A program made the translations under genes and the position numbers. Below the pieces are notes generated by a model, which saw only the letters and a list, made by a program, of their open reading frames with translations, had not been told where the DNA came from and did not search any database. Shown here piece by piece: positions 55,869 to 64,000 of a stretch of DNA of 64,000 nt (the first letter of the stretch is position 1; every line of letters starts with the position of its first letter). This stretch comes from Psychrobacter sp. AH5 (GTDB lineage: Bacteria > Pseudomonadota > Gammaproteobacteria > Pseudomonadales > Moraxellaceae), in contig NZ_JAMBMT010000001.1 in NCBI RefSeq assembly GCF_040371085.1, forward strand, positions 2,790,001-2,854,000, written 5' to 3'.

Positions 55869-56441
55869 TTATTGAGCCACTTGCTTGGCTTCTAGTTCGG
55901 CAATTTGCTGCTCAAGCAAGTCGATTTGTTCCGCTTTCATCTGAGTCAAGCTCTTAGTCATCGCTAGCTGTTCTACTACCCTCTCTTCTTGTTCTTTTAA
56001 GCGCTGACGCTCATCTTCTAAGCGGTCAATCTCCTCTTTAGCTAAGCTATTAGTCTCAGGTAATGGAGCGTTAAGAATAGTTTTAGGACTAGGTGTTTTG
56101 AGCGCTTGCGTAGTATCGACTGGAGCTACCGTGCTAGCTTCATCAGCGTCCTCAGTCTCATTACGGTTAACAGTACCATCATTAACGGCACTATTATCAA
56201 TGGCACTGTCAGCATCAGTTTTTAAAGATCTTGTCTCAGACGTAGTTACTTGATCTGCTAACACTGGCGAGTGAGTGACAGGCGTGACAATGGTGTCGGA
56301 GGAGAGCTGCGATGAAATAAGATAACCAAGGATAAAAATAGGTAACACTAATACAAGCACCAACCACTTTCGGTAAGGTGATTGATTAGCGTTATGTTTT
56401 TTAAGACTTTTTTTACGGTTATTTGCGTTCAAAGAGGTCAT
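55869..56441 (-). CDS. Membrane-anchored protein with C-terminal coiled coil, unknown function
   Basis: I do not recognise a family. The 190 residues start with a basic stretch (NNRKKSLKKHN), then one membrane helix (about residues 26-46, WLVLVLVLPIFILGYLI). A Thr/Ser/Asp/Ala-rich, probably periplasmic linker of about 80 residues follows, and a strong C-terminal coiled coil (EEIDRLEDERQRLKEQEERVVEQL, then QIDLLEQQIAELEAKQ) ends it. This is a typical bitopic N-in topology. The ATG at 56441 is chosen; a TTG nine codons upstream is in frame. It follows the prlC-yheV pair on the same strand with about 115 bases between. Confidence 0.75.
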   Translation of the reverse strand: MTSLNANNRKKSLKKHNANQSPYRKWLVLVLVLPIFILGYLISSQLSSDTIVTPVTHSPVLADQVTTSETRSLKTDADSAIDNSAVNDGTVNRNETEDADEASTVAPVDTTQALKTPSPKTILNAPLPETNSLAKEEIDRLEDERQRLKEQEERVVEQLAMTKSLTQMKAEQIDLLEQQIAELEAKQVAQ

Positions 56442-56556
56442 ACGAGTGCCAGTGGTTGCTAAATGCAAAGTAGCTATACTATAGCAAACTACCCCTAAAA
56501 AGCCTATCGATTGATAGGCTTAGGGTAATAAGAGATAACCCCAATGACAGAAGACT

Positions 56557-56814
56557 CTAAGGCTTAAACTTGACGGTACCACTAGTGCCCGTAGTCACAA
56601 TATCGCGAGCTAGCTGATCTTCAAGGTTGTTTTTGGCACTAATCTCATCAGCATCAGGACGGCGCTCACTATGATCGCACTGAGTACATTCGATATATTC
56701 ATCCGCTTCTGGCGTAAATATATTGACTTGTACTACCGCGTCTAATGCCTGACATTTAGGACAGCGCACTCCGGCTAAGAATCGACGTTTGGGACGCTCA
56801 GATTGATAACGCAT
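56557..56814 (-). CDS. yheV: YheV family putative zinc-ribbon protein
   Basis: This 85-residue protein is of the YheV (DUF2387) family. Two cysteine pairs, CPKC near residue 18 and CTQC near residue 43, form a likely zinc ribbon. KRRFLAGVRCPKCQALDAV is the family N-terminal pattern. The function is unknown. Its start overlaps the prlC stop by one base (TAATG), so the two are translationally coupled. In E. coli yheV lies near other genes, so the pairing here is a lineage feature. Confidence 0.85.
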   Translation of the reverse strand: MRYQSERPKRRFLAGVRCPKCQALDAVVQVNIFTPEADEYIECTQCDHSERRPDADEISAKNNLEDQLARDIVTTGTSGTVKFKP

Positions 56815-59027
56815 TAGCTAGCCTCGTTTTTTATCTGGGTATTAGCGGCCTGTGGATTGTTTAAATTCTCAAAGCCACTATGACGAAGTAGGGCGTCAAT
56901 ACTGGCGCTACGACCACGGAAGTTCTCAAAATTAATCTTGGCAGGCAAACTACCGCCTACAGATAGTATGGTATCGCGAAACGCCTTACCGGTAACAGGA
57001 TTAAACAGTCCTTCTTCTTCAAATTTACTAAAGGCATCGGCGGATAACAACTCAGCCCATTTGTATGAATAATAACCAGCGGCATAACCTCCAGCGAAGA
57101 TATGACTAAAGCCGTTGGCAAAGCGGTTATAGTCGGGCGTGTCCATAATAGCGACATCATTACGAACCGCATCTAAAGTAGCCAAAATACCTTGATAATC
57201 AGGAGCTGGCGTCTGCGCATGGATCAGCAAATCGAATAGGGCAAACTCAACTTGTCGTAAGGTCTGCATACCACTTTGGAAGTTTTTTGCGGCAAGTAAA
57301 GCGTTAAGTTTGTCTTGCGGCAAAGGCTCGCCGGTTTCGACATGACTACTGATAAGCGCGATACCTTCGCTATCCCACGCCCAGTTTTCCATAAACTGGC
57401 TAGGTAATTCAACAGCATCCCACTCAACGCCATTGACCCCCGCCACATCACCAACGCTTACTTGCGTTAACAGATGATGCAGACCATGACCAAACTCATG
57501 GAATAAGGTTAGTACTTCATCATGAGTGAGTAGGCTAGGCTTGCCTGCGAGCGCTGGGGTAAAGTTACCAACCATAAAGCATACTGGCAGCTGTTTATAG
57601 TTTAATTTTTCATGACTATAGCGAGCTTGAAAGCCGCTCATCCATGCGCCGCCACGCTTACCACTGCGAGCAAATAAATCAAAATAAAAGCCGCCAATCA
57701 AGCTGTCATCGCTATCAAATAAGTGATAGAAATGCACATCATTGTGCCAAAGCGTGACAGTGTCTTCGTTAGCCTCAGCGCTCTGATTCTGCGCTACTAC
57801 TTTTATGCCATAAAGGCGCTCAACAATAGCAAATAAGCCATCAACGACCTTAGGCAAAGGGAAATAAGGGCGTATCTCTTCTTGCGACAGACTAAACTTG
57901 CTTTGCTTAACCTTTTCAGCGATATAAGCGCTATCCCAAGGCTGTAAATCAGTTATACCACAATCGTTAGCGCACTCTTGTAACTGCGCTAAATCTTGCT
58001 TGGCTGCAGGAGTCGCCTGTACCGCTAAATTACGTAAAAAAGCTTCGACCTCAGCCACGCTGTCGGCCATTTTGGTAGAGAGGGACACCTCAGCATAATT
58101 ATTAAAGCCTAACAGCTGCGCTTTTTGTTGGCGTAGTTTTAGAATCTGGCTCATGATATCGGCATTGTTCAGCGACTCACCTTTCGCATTGGTATGACTA
58201 TCAAACTCTGAAGCACGAGTCACATAAGCCTTATAAACAGTCTCACGCAGCTTGCGATCATCCGCGTGAGTCATGACAGCCAGATAAACTGGAATATTGA
58301 GCGTTGCCACGTAGTAAGGTGTCGGTAGCGCCTCAACCTCAGTCTGTGTAAGCGTGTCTTGCTCTAATGCGCGAGCTTTATACTGCTCGCCGGCATCCGC
58401 TAATAAGCCAAGACCACTTTGGGTTAAACCTGCTAATTGCTCTTCTTTAAGAGGCAGCGCATAAGCTTGAGTGGCATCCAAAATATTATCAGAAAAAGTC
58501 GCCGATAGCGTCGAGAGCTTACTTTGAATAGTAGCAAACTGCTGTTGTTTTTCTTCAGATAAAGCCACTCCTGAGAGCTCAAAGCGCTGTAGCGACAGCT
58601 CAATTGCGCGTGCTCGCGCAGGCTCAAGCTTAGTAAAAAAGCTTTGATCATTAACGATAGCTTGATAGCGATTGAACAGCGGCTGGTGCTGACCGACACG
58701 GGTGCCATAAGCTGAGAGCATAGGCAGCAGCTCATGATGGACTTGACGAATCTCATCATTACTCATGACACTATTAAGATGCGAGAGCACACCCCAACTA
58801 CGATCGAGTGCCAAATTAAGATGATCAAAAGCCATAATATCTGCTAAAGCTTGAGTGGCATCCAAATCATTAGTTTTAGAGTCCGGCGTAGCAGAGCTAT
58901 CAGCAGCGCTCAGTTGATCCAAAAACAGATTAGCTTGTTCGATAGCCGCTGTCACTTCTGCTTGCAAGCTCTCAGGCACTGCGGCAGCAAAATCAACGAG
59001 GCGTAAATGTTCGGCAAGAGCAGTCAT
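56814..59027 (-). CDS. prlC: Oligopeptidase A (M3 family metallopeptidase)
   Basis: PrlC degrades short peptides, including cleaved signal peptides, in the cytoplasm. The 737-residue M3 peptidase has the zinc motif HEFGHGLHHLL near residue 510 and the downstream glutamate region with GVEWDAVELPSQFMENW. The C-terminal part has AGGYAAGYYSYKWAELLSADAF, typical of M3A enzymes. It is longer than E. coli PrlC (680) through N-terminal and internal inserts. The ATG at 59027 is chosen; a TTG four codons upstream is in frame. GGA lies just upstream. It is coupled to yheV. Confidence 0.94.
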   Translation of the reverse strand: MTALAEHLRLVDFAAAVPESLQAEVTAAIEQANLFLDQLSAADSSATPDSKTNDLDATQALADIMAFDHLNLALDRSWGVLSHLNSVMSNDEIRQVHHELLPMLSAYGTRVGQHQPLFNRYQAIVNDQSFFTKLEPARARAIELSLQRFELSGVALSEEKQQQFATIQSKLSTLSATFSDNILDATQAYALPLKEEQLAGLTQSGLGLLADAGEQYKARALEQDTLTQTEVEALPTPYYVATLNIPVYLAVMTHADDRKLRETVYKAYVTRASEFDSHTNAKGESLNNADIMSQILKLRQQKAQLLGFNNYAEVSLSTKMADSVAEVEAFLRNLAVQATPAAKQDLAQLQECANDCGITDLQPWDSAYIAEKVKQSKFSLSQEEIRPYFPLPKVVDGLFAIVERLYGIKVVAQNQSAEANEDTVTLWHNDVHFYHLFDSDDSLIGGFYFDLFARSGKRGGAWMSGFQARYSHEKLNYKQLPVCFMVGNFTPALAGKPSLLTHDEVLTLFHEFGHGLHHLLTQVSVGDVAGVNGVEWDAVELPSQFMENWAWDSEGIALISSHVETGEPLPQDKLNALLAAKNFQSGMQTLRQVEFALFDLLIHAQTPAPDYQGILATLDAVRNDVAIMDTPDYNRFANGFSHIFAGGYAAGYYSYKWAELLSADAFSKFEEEGLFNPVTGKAFRDTILSVGGSLPAKINFENFRGRSASIDALLRHSGFENLNNPQAANTQIKNEAS

Positions 59028-59463
59028 AATAATATCCAATATTTAGTATGAAAAATTGTATAAAAACTTGTTATAAAAATCGTTGCCTAAAAGATGGGTA
59101 TGTTCTGCTCAGATTACAAGCTATGAGCCAGCAGACCTAAGTTTGCTAACCAAAATAATGTCATCTTAGCAGTAATGCTTACAAAGCCTTATCATTTGCT
59201 TGCAAAGCAACCATATAGCTTATAGAGTGGAATTGTTAGCATCATAGTTGTCCCATCAATCACTCTATACCAATAATTGGGATAGTAGACTACTTCTAAA
59301 TAGAGCTAATTAAAAATAGCTATTAAATTAAAAGAAGATGAGGCTAATGTCTTTAACCAGATAGAAATAAAATTTTTGGAGTAAAAAGGATTAATCTTCT
59401 ATCTTTATTTAGGCAATACTCACGATTAGAAGTTTAATGATAATAAAATAAGGAGCATAATTT
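59028..59463. other. Divergent intergenic region prlC-Balon gene
   Basis: This region of 436 bases has no credible gene. It should contain promoters for both neighbours. I see no consensus sigma-70 promoter by eye. Given the hibernation role of the plus-strand gene, stress control is likely but not visible. Confidence 0.5.
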
Positions 59464-60576
59464 ATGAAAGCGACGCTTAAGAGTTTACGCGAAACCAAAG
59501 CCAATCCAGCGGTAAGTATCTTTGTCAAAACCCACCGCGAGCATCCTGCTAATGAGCAAGATCCTATTGCTTTAAAAAACCAGCTTAAAGTCGCCGAAGA
59601 TCGTCTTATCAAAGAGTATGATAAGCATACGGCTACCACTATCTTAGACCAAATCCATGCAAAAACTAAAGAGCTAAATCATAATTATAATCTAGACACT
59701 TTAGCCATTTTTGCTAGTACAGATGACGTACAACTTTTACGTATGCCTATTGATACTACCGAGCGTGTGGTCATCTCAGACAGTTTCGCTACTCGCGACC
59801 TAGTGCGTGATATGGCCAGTGCGGTACATTTCTATACCGTCGTATTAACTCGTGACATGGCGCGCTTGATCGAAGCTTCTAACGACCGTGTGGTAGTAGA
59901 ATTTGATAAGGACGATGACAAACAAAACAACATGGAAAACATCGCTTTTCCAATAGATAATAATGGCTTATATACCACTGGTGATGGCGGCTCTGATCGC
60001 TCAGCGAATAACGAGAGTAGTCATTTAAAAGAGTTCTTTAACCAAGTGGATAAGAGCGTACAAGAGCTATGGGGCGAGCATAAGCTGCCACTAGTCATCG
60101 TTGGTGATGCCAAAAATATTGGTTATTATAAAGAAGTGTGCGACCGTCCAGACAATATTATAGCTACTGTCTCTAACGTCACCAATTTAGATGACGGTAG
60201 TGCTCAGCATATTATCGATAGCGTTCAAGAAGCAGTAGAGGACTATCGGACATCGCTTCACAAAGAAGCAATGGCTGAGATTGATAAAGCTCGCGGCGCG
60301 GGTATGTTACGTACCGACTTGCAAGAAGTTTACCGTGGTGCTTTTCAAGGAGCAGGCGAGACTTTATATGTGCGCCGCTGGTACATTCAGCCAGCCAAAA
60401 TTGACGAAAAAGCGCAGTCTTTAACAGTAGTAGAGGACGCTACTGGCGAAGGAGTGACTGATGATGCTATTGGCGTTATCATTGAGCATGTCATGCATAA
60501 TGGCGGCGAGGTTATCTTCTTACCAGAAGAGATTATGGGTAAAGATCAACCTATTGCTTTAGTGACTCGCTACTAA
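59464..60576 (+). CDS. Ribosome hibernation factor Balon (aeRF1/Pelota-like)
   Basis: I recognise this 370-residue protein as the AOC03_06830 family, that is Balon, described in Psychrobacter urativorans as a factor that enters the ribosomal A site with EF-Tu during cold shock and stress. It is a bacterial relative of archaeal/eukaryotic release factor 1 and Pelota. The N-terminal domain (ATLKSLRETKANPAVSIFVKTHREHP) leads into a middle domain (TTERVVISDSFATRDLVRDM and VVLTRDMARLIEASND). The last part contains KARGAGMLRTDLQEVYRGAFQGAG and HNGGEVIFLPEEIM. No GGQ tripeptide is present, so peptide release is not expected. ATAAGGAGCATAATTT precedes the ATG. A terminator follows, so it is monocistronic. 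Confidence 0.85.
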   Translation: MKATLKSLRETKANPAVSIFVKTHREHPANEQDPIALKNQLKVAEDRLIKEYDKHTATTILDQIHAKTKELNHNYNLDTLAIFASTDDVQLLRMPIDTTERVVISDSFATRDLVRDMASAVHFYTVVLTRDMARLIEASNDRVVVEFDKDDDKQNNMENIAFPIDNNGLYTTGDGGSDRSANNESSHLKEFFNQVDKSVQELWGEHKLPLVIVGDAKNIGYYKEVCDRPDNIIATVSNVTNLDDGSAQHIIDSVQEAVEDYRTSLHKEAMAEIDKARGAGMLRTDLQEVYRGAFQGAGETLYVRRWYIQPAKIDEKAQSLTVVEDATGEGVTDDAIGVIIEHVMHNGGEVIFLPEEIMGKDQPIALVTRY

Positions 60577-60660
60577 ATCGATGCCAATAAAGCTCTGAAT
60601 AGTTATCAGCTACTTTAGTGGTAATTATGACTATTCGATGAGTTAAAACGAGCTTAAAAG

Positions 60661-60697
60661 GAGCATTGATTCGCTACGGATCAGTGCTCTTTTTTTG
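60661..60697 (+). terminator. Terminator after the Balon gene
   Basis: GAGCATTGAT pairs with ATCAGTGCTC (one wobble) and is followed by seven T. Confidence 0.88.
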
Positions 60698-60773
60698 AAA
60701 AGCTTGATGAGTTTTATAGTTAAGATATTGGATAACTAAAACAATTAATTTTATATCGATAAGGCGCTTAATA

Positions 60774-61586
60774 ATGTTTAATTCAAACAATGACTTTGGC
60801 TATAAAATAAAGAGTCTGCAAGCGGCAACTTCTATGCTGCTGCGAGCAGGCCGCGGTAATATGGGTACACCAACGCCACTGCAGCCTAAAAAATCATTGA
60901 TCCTCTATGAGCATGAAGCGTGCCCTTATTCGCGCCGAGTACGTGAGGCGATGACGCAGCTGAATTTGGACTTTGAAAGCCGTCCTAGCCCGCATAAAGG
61001 TCATGTGTACCGTGATGAATTAAAGCAGCTGGCTGGCAAAGCGCAGGTACCTTTTTTGATTGATGAAAATACGGGTGATCAGATTCTGGACTCACAAGCG
61101 ATCATCGATTATCTTTTTGCCCATTATTCCAAAAAAGGCTCAACACCAAGCAAGTTTCAAAAAGAAAGCGATGGAGATAATGCTTCGATTAGTAATAAAC
61201 TAGCTAGTGTGGCCTCAATGATGCGTGGCGTCAAAGCCGATCATCCCAAGATGAATGAGGCGCGTGGTAAGCCTGAGCAGCCTTTGCATCTTTATGGTTT
61301 TGAGGCCAGTCCTTTTTGCCGCTTAGTACGTGAAAGGTTGAGCGAGCTTGAAGTCGGTTATGTCAATCACAGCGTAGCGCGCGAACAAATCCAAGACATT
61401 GGCGGTTTTGGTTTTCGCCTCAATATTGGTGATTATCAGCCTATCAAAGGTGGTAAACGTGAGCGCCTAATGAAGGGGGTTATGAGCGAAAAATTACAAT
61501 TTCCGTTTTTGCTTGATCCTAATACCGATACGCAGCTTTATGAATCCAAAGACATCATTGCTTATCTAAATCAGACTTATGGCTAA
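60774..61586 (+). CDS. Protein with two thioredoxin-fold (GST N-terminal type) domains
   Basis: The 270 residues hold two similar glutaredoxin/GST-N domains. The first (about 42-115) has LYEHEACPYSRRVREAM, the cis-Pro segment AQVPFLIDENTG and LDSQAIIDYL. The second (about 171-268) has LYGFEASPFCRLVRERL, QFPFLLDPNTDTQLYESKDIIAYL. The first active site reads CPYS and the second SPFC, so each keeps one cysteine at opposite ends of the motif. No helical GST C-terminal domain follows. A glutathione-linked role is inferred; the reaction is unknown. The start is not strongly supported by an SD. Confidence 0.82.
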   Translation: MFNSNNDFGYKIKSLQAATSMLLRAGRGNMGTPTPLQPKKSLILYEHEACPYSRRVREAMTQLNLDFESRPSPHKGHVYRDELKQLAGKAQVPFLIDENTGDQILDSQAIIDYLFAHYSKKGSTPSKFQKESDGDNASISNKLASVASMMRGVKADHPKMNEARGKPEQPLHLYGFEASPFCRLVRERLSELEVGYVNHSVAREQIQDIGGFGFRLNIGDYQPIKGGKRERLMKGVMSEKLQFPFLLDPNTDTQLYESKDIIAYLNQTYG

Positions 61587-61667
61587 TTTGCTTAAGCTCA
61601 TTTATCACAACTAAGCGAATGTCCTAACATTATATCGCCCTTTTAACAGAGCAAGAATACCAACTCT

Positions 61668-62423
61668 ATGACCACAGAATCTTTTATCCTGACCAGCTAT
61701 AACATTCACAAAGGCATGTCGCCCTTAAATCGACAAGTGAAAATGCAAGGTATCGCCCAAGCATTGGACGCTATCGGCTCTGATGTGCTGTGCTTGCAAG
61801 AAGTGCAAGGTCAAAACCTAAAGCGTAATATGCAATATAACGAGTACCCGGATCAATCACAGCATGAGTGGTTCGGTGAGTATTTGCAACTACAAAACAG
61901 CTATGGCAAAAATTCAGAGTACGAAAACGGCCATCATGGTAATGCGGTGCTAAGCCGTTTTCCCTTGGATCCCAAACACAATGTCAATATCACTGTTAAT
62001 AAGCTGGAGCAGCGTGGAGTACTACATTGTGAAGTCCAGCCTATCGGTTGGGAGACGCCAGTGGTTATCTTATGCGCTCATCTTAATCTTTTTGAGCGTG
62101 ATCGGATCAAACAGTACGAAGCCATCAGCAACTATATGCGTAATGAGATCGCTGATGATCAACCGCTTATCTTGGCCGGCGACTTCAATGACTGGAAGCG
62201 AATGTCTTGTGATAAATTAGCCTCTGATCTAGGAATGGTAGAAGCCTTTCGCCGCTGTCACGGTAAACTGTCGCCGACTTTTCCGGCAAAAATGCCAGTG
62301 CTGAGCCTAGATAGAATTTATGTCCGTAATCTCAAAGTCAAAGAGGCTTGGGTGCATACGGGCAAACCATGGTCAACTTTGTCTGATCATCTGCCTATTA
62401 GTGCTAGGTTTAGTTTGCCCTAA
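61668..62423 (+). CDS. Endonuclease/exonuclease/phosphatase family hydrolase
   Basis: This 251-residue protein has the EEP (DNase I-like) fold. Motifs are TSYNIHKGMSP with the metal-binding Asn, the metal Glu in VLCLQEVQGQN, the His/Asn region GHHGNAVLSRFP, CAHLNLFERDR, GDFNDWKR with the Asp/Asn pair, and the terminal SDHLPI catalytic His. It resembles E. coli YbhP in size. The substrate may be nucleic acid or a phosphoester and cannot be told. No signal peptide is seen. It follows the double thioredoxin-fold gene by 81 bases, possibly cotranscribed. Confidence 0.88.
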   Translation: MTTESFILTSYNIHKGMSPLNRQVKMQGIAQALDAIGSDVLCLQEVQGQNLKRNMQYNEYPDQSQHEWFGEYLQLQNSYGKNSEYENGHHGNAVLSRFPLDPKHNVNITVNKLEQRGVLHCEVQPIGWETPVVILCAHLNLFERDRIKQYEAISNYMRNEIADDQPLILAGDFNDWKRMSCDKLASDLGMVEAFRRCHGKLSPTFPAKMPVLSLDRIYVRNLKVKEAWVHTGKPWSTLSDHLPISARFSLP

Positions 62424-62519
62424 AGCTTTATCTGCCTAATAACTATTAAAAATAAAGCAGCAGCCATTTATTATGTATGAAAACAATTAATATAAATGAA
62501 AACGACAAGGAAGAAACAG

Positions 62520-63509
62520 ATGTCTAATCAACCATTAGCCACTAGTCAAAACGCCGTCATTATCCATGAATTTGGCGCGCCTGAGCTTATGCATTACCAA
62601 AGCGGAGTAGCAATTCCTGAGCTAAAGGCCGAACAAGTCTTGATTAAAGTCGCTTATGCCGGTATCAATCCGGTCGACTATAAGACTCGTCAAGGTAAAG
62701 GTTGGGGCGCTGATGCTATTCGTAAAGACAAATTTGATAAGGGTGAGCCTGCTATCTTAGGGTTTGATGTCGCAGGAGAGGTGATCAAGACTGATAGTGC
62801 TGATTTTAGTGTAGGCGATAAGGTTGCGGCTCTTAGCTTCGATGGTGACTGCTATGCCCAGCACGTCGCTGTCGATGCCAAACTACTGGCCAAAGTACCT
62901 AGTAATGTCAGCTTAGAGCAAGCGGGAGCATCGCCGTGTGTGGGGCAGACGGCGCTACAGTTTGTACAGTTTGCTGATATAAAATCCGGCGAGCATGTAG
63001 TGATGAACGCACCCGCAGGCGGCGTAGGTCAGCTGGTCATTCAATTACTAATGGACAAAGTAGCGCAGGATAATGTCAAAGTCACAGTGATTTGTTCGCC
63101 AGATAAATATGCCAAGCTTGAGCAGCTCATAGACAAAGACAAGCTGAGTGGCTGGATTGACTACACTAAAGATGAGAGGTTCCCGGACTTGCAAGCCGAT
63201 GTGTTACTAGATTTAGTCGGTGATGACGCTGGAGTAAAGGCGCTGAGTACTCTCAAAGCCGATGGCCGAGTCTATGTACTGCCCTCAATTTGGGTAGATA
63301 AGCTCAAAGCCGCTGGTAGTGACAAATTGACTATTGAAGGCTATGCCGTCAAGCCTAATGGTGAGGATATGGCGCAAGTATTGGAGCAAATCGCTGAGGG
63401 TAAACTTAAGCTACATATTCAAAAAAGCTATCCATTATCTGAGGTAGTTGCTGCTCATACCGAGCTACAAAAAGGCGATACTTTCGGTAAAATTGTCTTA
63501 GAAGTCTGA
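62520..63509 (+). CDS. Zinc-less MDR family NADPH:quinone oxidoreductase-like protein
   Basis: The 329-residue medium-chain dehydrogenase/reductase has a GroES-like N-terminal domain (VLIKVAYAGINPVDYKTRQGKG and ILGFDVAGEVIK) and a nucleotide-binding domain with NAPAGGVGQLVIQLL near residue 170. The zinc ligands of alcohol dehydrogenases are not seen, so it belongs to the quinone oxidoreductase/enoyl reductase side. The substrate is unknown. The ATG at 62520 is preferred because AAGGAAG lies about 7 bases upstream. An ATG eight codons earlier has no SD. A terminator follows. Confidence 0.88.
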   Translation: MSNQPLATSQNAVIIHEFGAPELMHYQSGVAIPELKAEQVLIKVAYAGINPVDYKTRQGKGWGADAIRKDKFDKGEPAILGFDVAGEVIKTDSADFSVGDKVAALSFDGDCYAQHVAVDAKLLAKVPSNVSLEQAGASPCVGQTALQFVQFADIKSGEHVVMNAPAGGVGQLVIQLLMDKVAQDNVKVTVICSPDKYAKLEQLIDKDKLSGWIDYTKDERFPDLQADVLLDLVGDDAGVKALSTLKADGRVYVLPSIWVDKLKAAGSDKLTIEGYAVKPNGEDMAQVLEQIAEGKLKLHIQKSYPLSEVVAAHTELQKGDTFGKIVLEV

Positions 63510-63815
63510 ATTTAAACCCTTATCATCAAGCTTATTTACCGTATTGTAAAAGGCCAGATAAAGATAATCTTTATCTGGTTTTTTGTCTCAGGCTTATAAT
63601 CTGCTTACCAAAGCTCTACCTGCTCTCAAGTTTCCTTACAAATAATCTTTTGGTAGGCTGTTATAGTTTTATAGGTAGCAAGAAGATAGCTCATTTACTT
63701 TAGAATCGTTACCTTATCGCAAAATAGCGGCGTCACAATTTCCAAAACAGCTGGCAATAGGAACATGTTGCTATCGGCGTAACGGTTTTATTTATAAGAT
63801 ATTGGAGATATAAAT
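63510..63815. other. Intergenic region before the EcsC-like gene
   Basis: It holds the upstream terminator (63553-63585) and then about 230 bases with no gene. Confidence 0.5.
63553..63585 (+). terminator. Terminator after the oxidoreductase gene
   Basis: CCAGATAAAG pairs with CTTTATCTGG around a small loop and is followed by six T. Confidence 0.85.
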
Positions 63816-64000
63816 ATGGATATTAACAACGACACTAGCAAGAACTCAGTAGACAATGAAACTTATGCAGCTCAAGTGCGTAAAGAGATTGAAGACTGGA
63901 AAAATCCGAATAGCAATTTGCTGAATAAAACTTTAGCGGTACTCACGGCCCCGATAGAAAAAGCTGGCGAGGCCTTAATGAATGCGCCGCAGTTTGGCGA
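63816..64000 (+). CDS. EcsC-like protein, 5' part (continues beyond window)
   Basis: The frame opens at ATG 63816 after GGAG and stays open for 61 codons to the window end. The N-terminus is polar. AAQVRKEIEDWKNPNS then NKTLAVLTAPIEKAGEALMNAPQ resembles the beginning of the EcsC family, where a charged helix precedes a membrane-associated helical domain. Only the start is available, so the family call is tentative. Confidence 0.6.
   Translation, partial: MDINNDTSKNSVDNETYAAQVRKEIEDWKNPNSNLLNKTLAVLTAPIEKAGEALMNAPQFG

Overview
The window looks like a gammaproteobacterial chromosome of the family Moraxellaceae, most probably Psychrobacter. This is an inference from gene content, moderate GC content, and one protein (59464-60576) that I recognise as Balon, the ribosome hibernation factor first described in Psychrobacter urativorans. 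Nearly all of the window is core chromosome. I saw no prophage, integron, CRISPR array or large genomic island. Two small mobile insertions are visible: an IS982-type element and a MITE-like element.

Layout. 1-16 kb: the 3' part of dnaJ, dapB, a secretin-like exported protein, speC, def, a GlsB-type membrane protein, mpl, an NlpE-like lipoprotein, dsbB, gshA, erpA, a YheS-type ABC-F gene, an RlpA-like protein and cbpA-cbpM. 15.6-24.9 kb: sstT, holC-pepA divergent from lptF-lptG, an RsmC-like methyltransferase, mgtC-like, DUF3817 and xerD. 24.9-37.8 kb: a long minus-strand series (methyltransferase, TusA-like, membrane protein, ruvX, yqgE, recN), then ppnP and rlmB facing coaE-pilD-pilC-pilB, then tpiA. 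37.9-50.4 kb: the translation and RNA block secG, tRNA-Leu, initiator tRNA-Met, rimP, nusA, infB, rbfA, truB, a DJ-1/PfpI stress operon with two tiny hydrophilic genes, rpsO and pnp. 50.5-64 kb: an RHH protein, rluF, glsA, a charged low-complexity protein, a macro-domain-like gene split by the IS, a coiled-coil membrane protein, yheV-prlC, Balon, a double thioredoxin-fold protein, an EEP-family hydrolase, a quinone oxidoreductase-like protein and the start of an EcsC-like gene.

The genes mostly serve protein folding and redox homeostasis (DnaJ, CbpA/CbpM, DsbB, GshA, ErpA), cell-envelope building (DapB, Mpl, LptFG, RlpA-like), type IV pilus assembly (PilBCD), chromosome maintenance (XerD, RecN, RuvX, HolC) and ribosome biogenesis or translation (initiator tRNA, RimP, NusA, IF2, RbfA, TruB, S15, PNPase, RlmB, RluF, Def, Balon).

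The most notable signals are a perfect 16-bp parS site inside the ABC-F coding sequence and a 14/16 parS-like core at the centre of the dnaJ terminator palindrome, which suggest an origin-proximal region. Others are the Balon gene, the MITE with an 8-bp target duplication just upstream of the glsB-like gene, the IS982 insertion whose removal restores an open macro-domain-like frame, and an initiator tRNA with an unusual U1-U72 mismatch.
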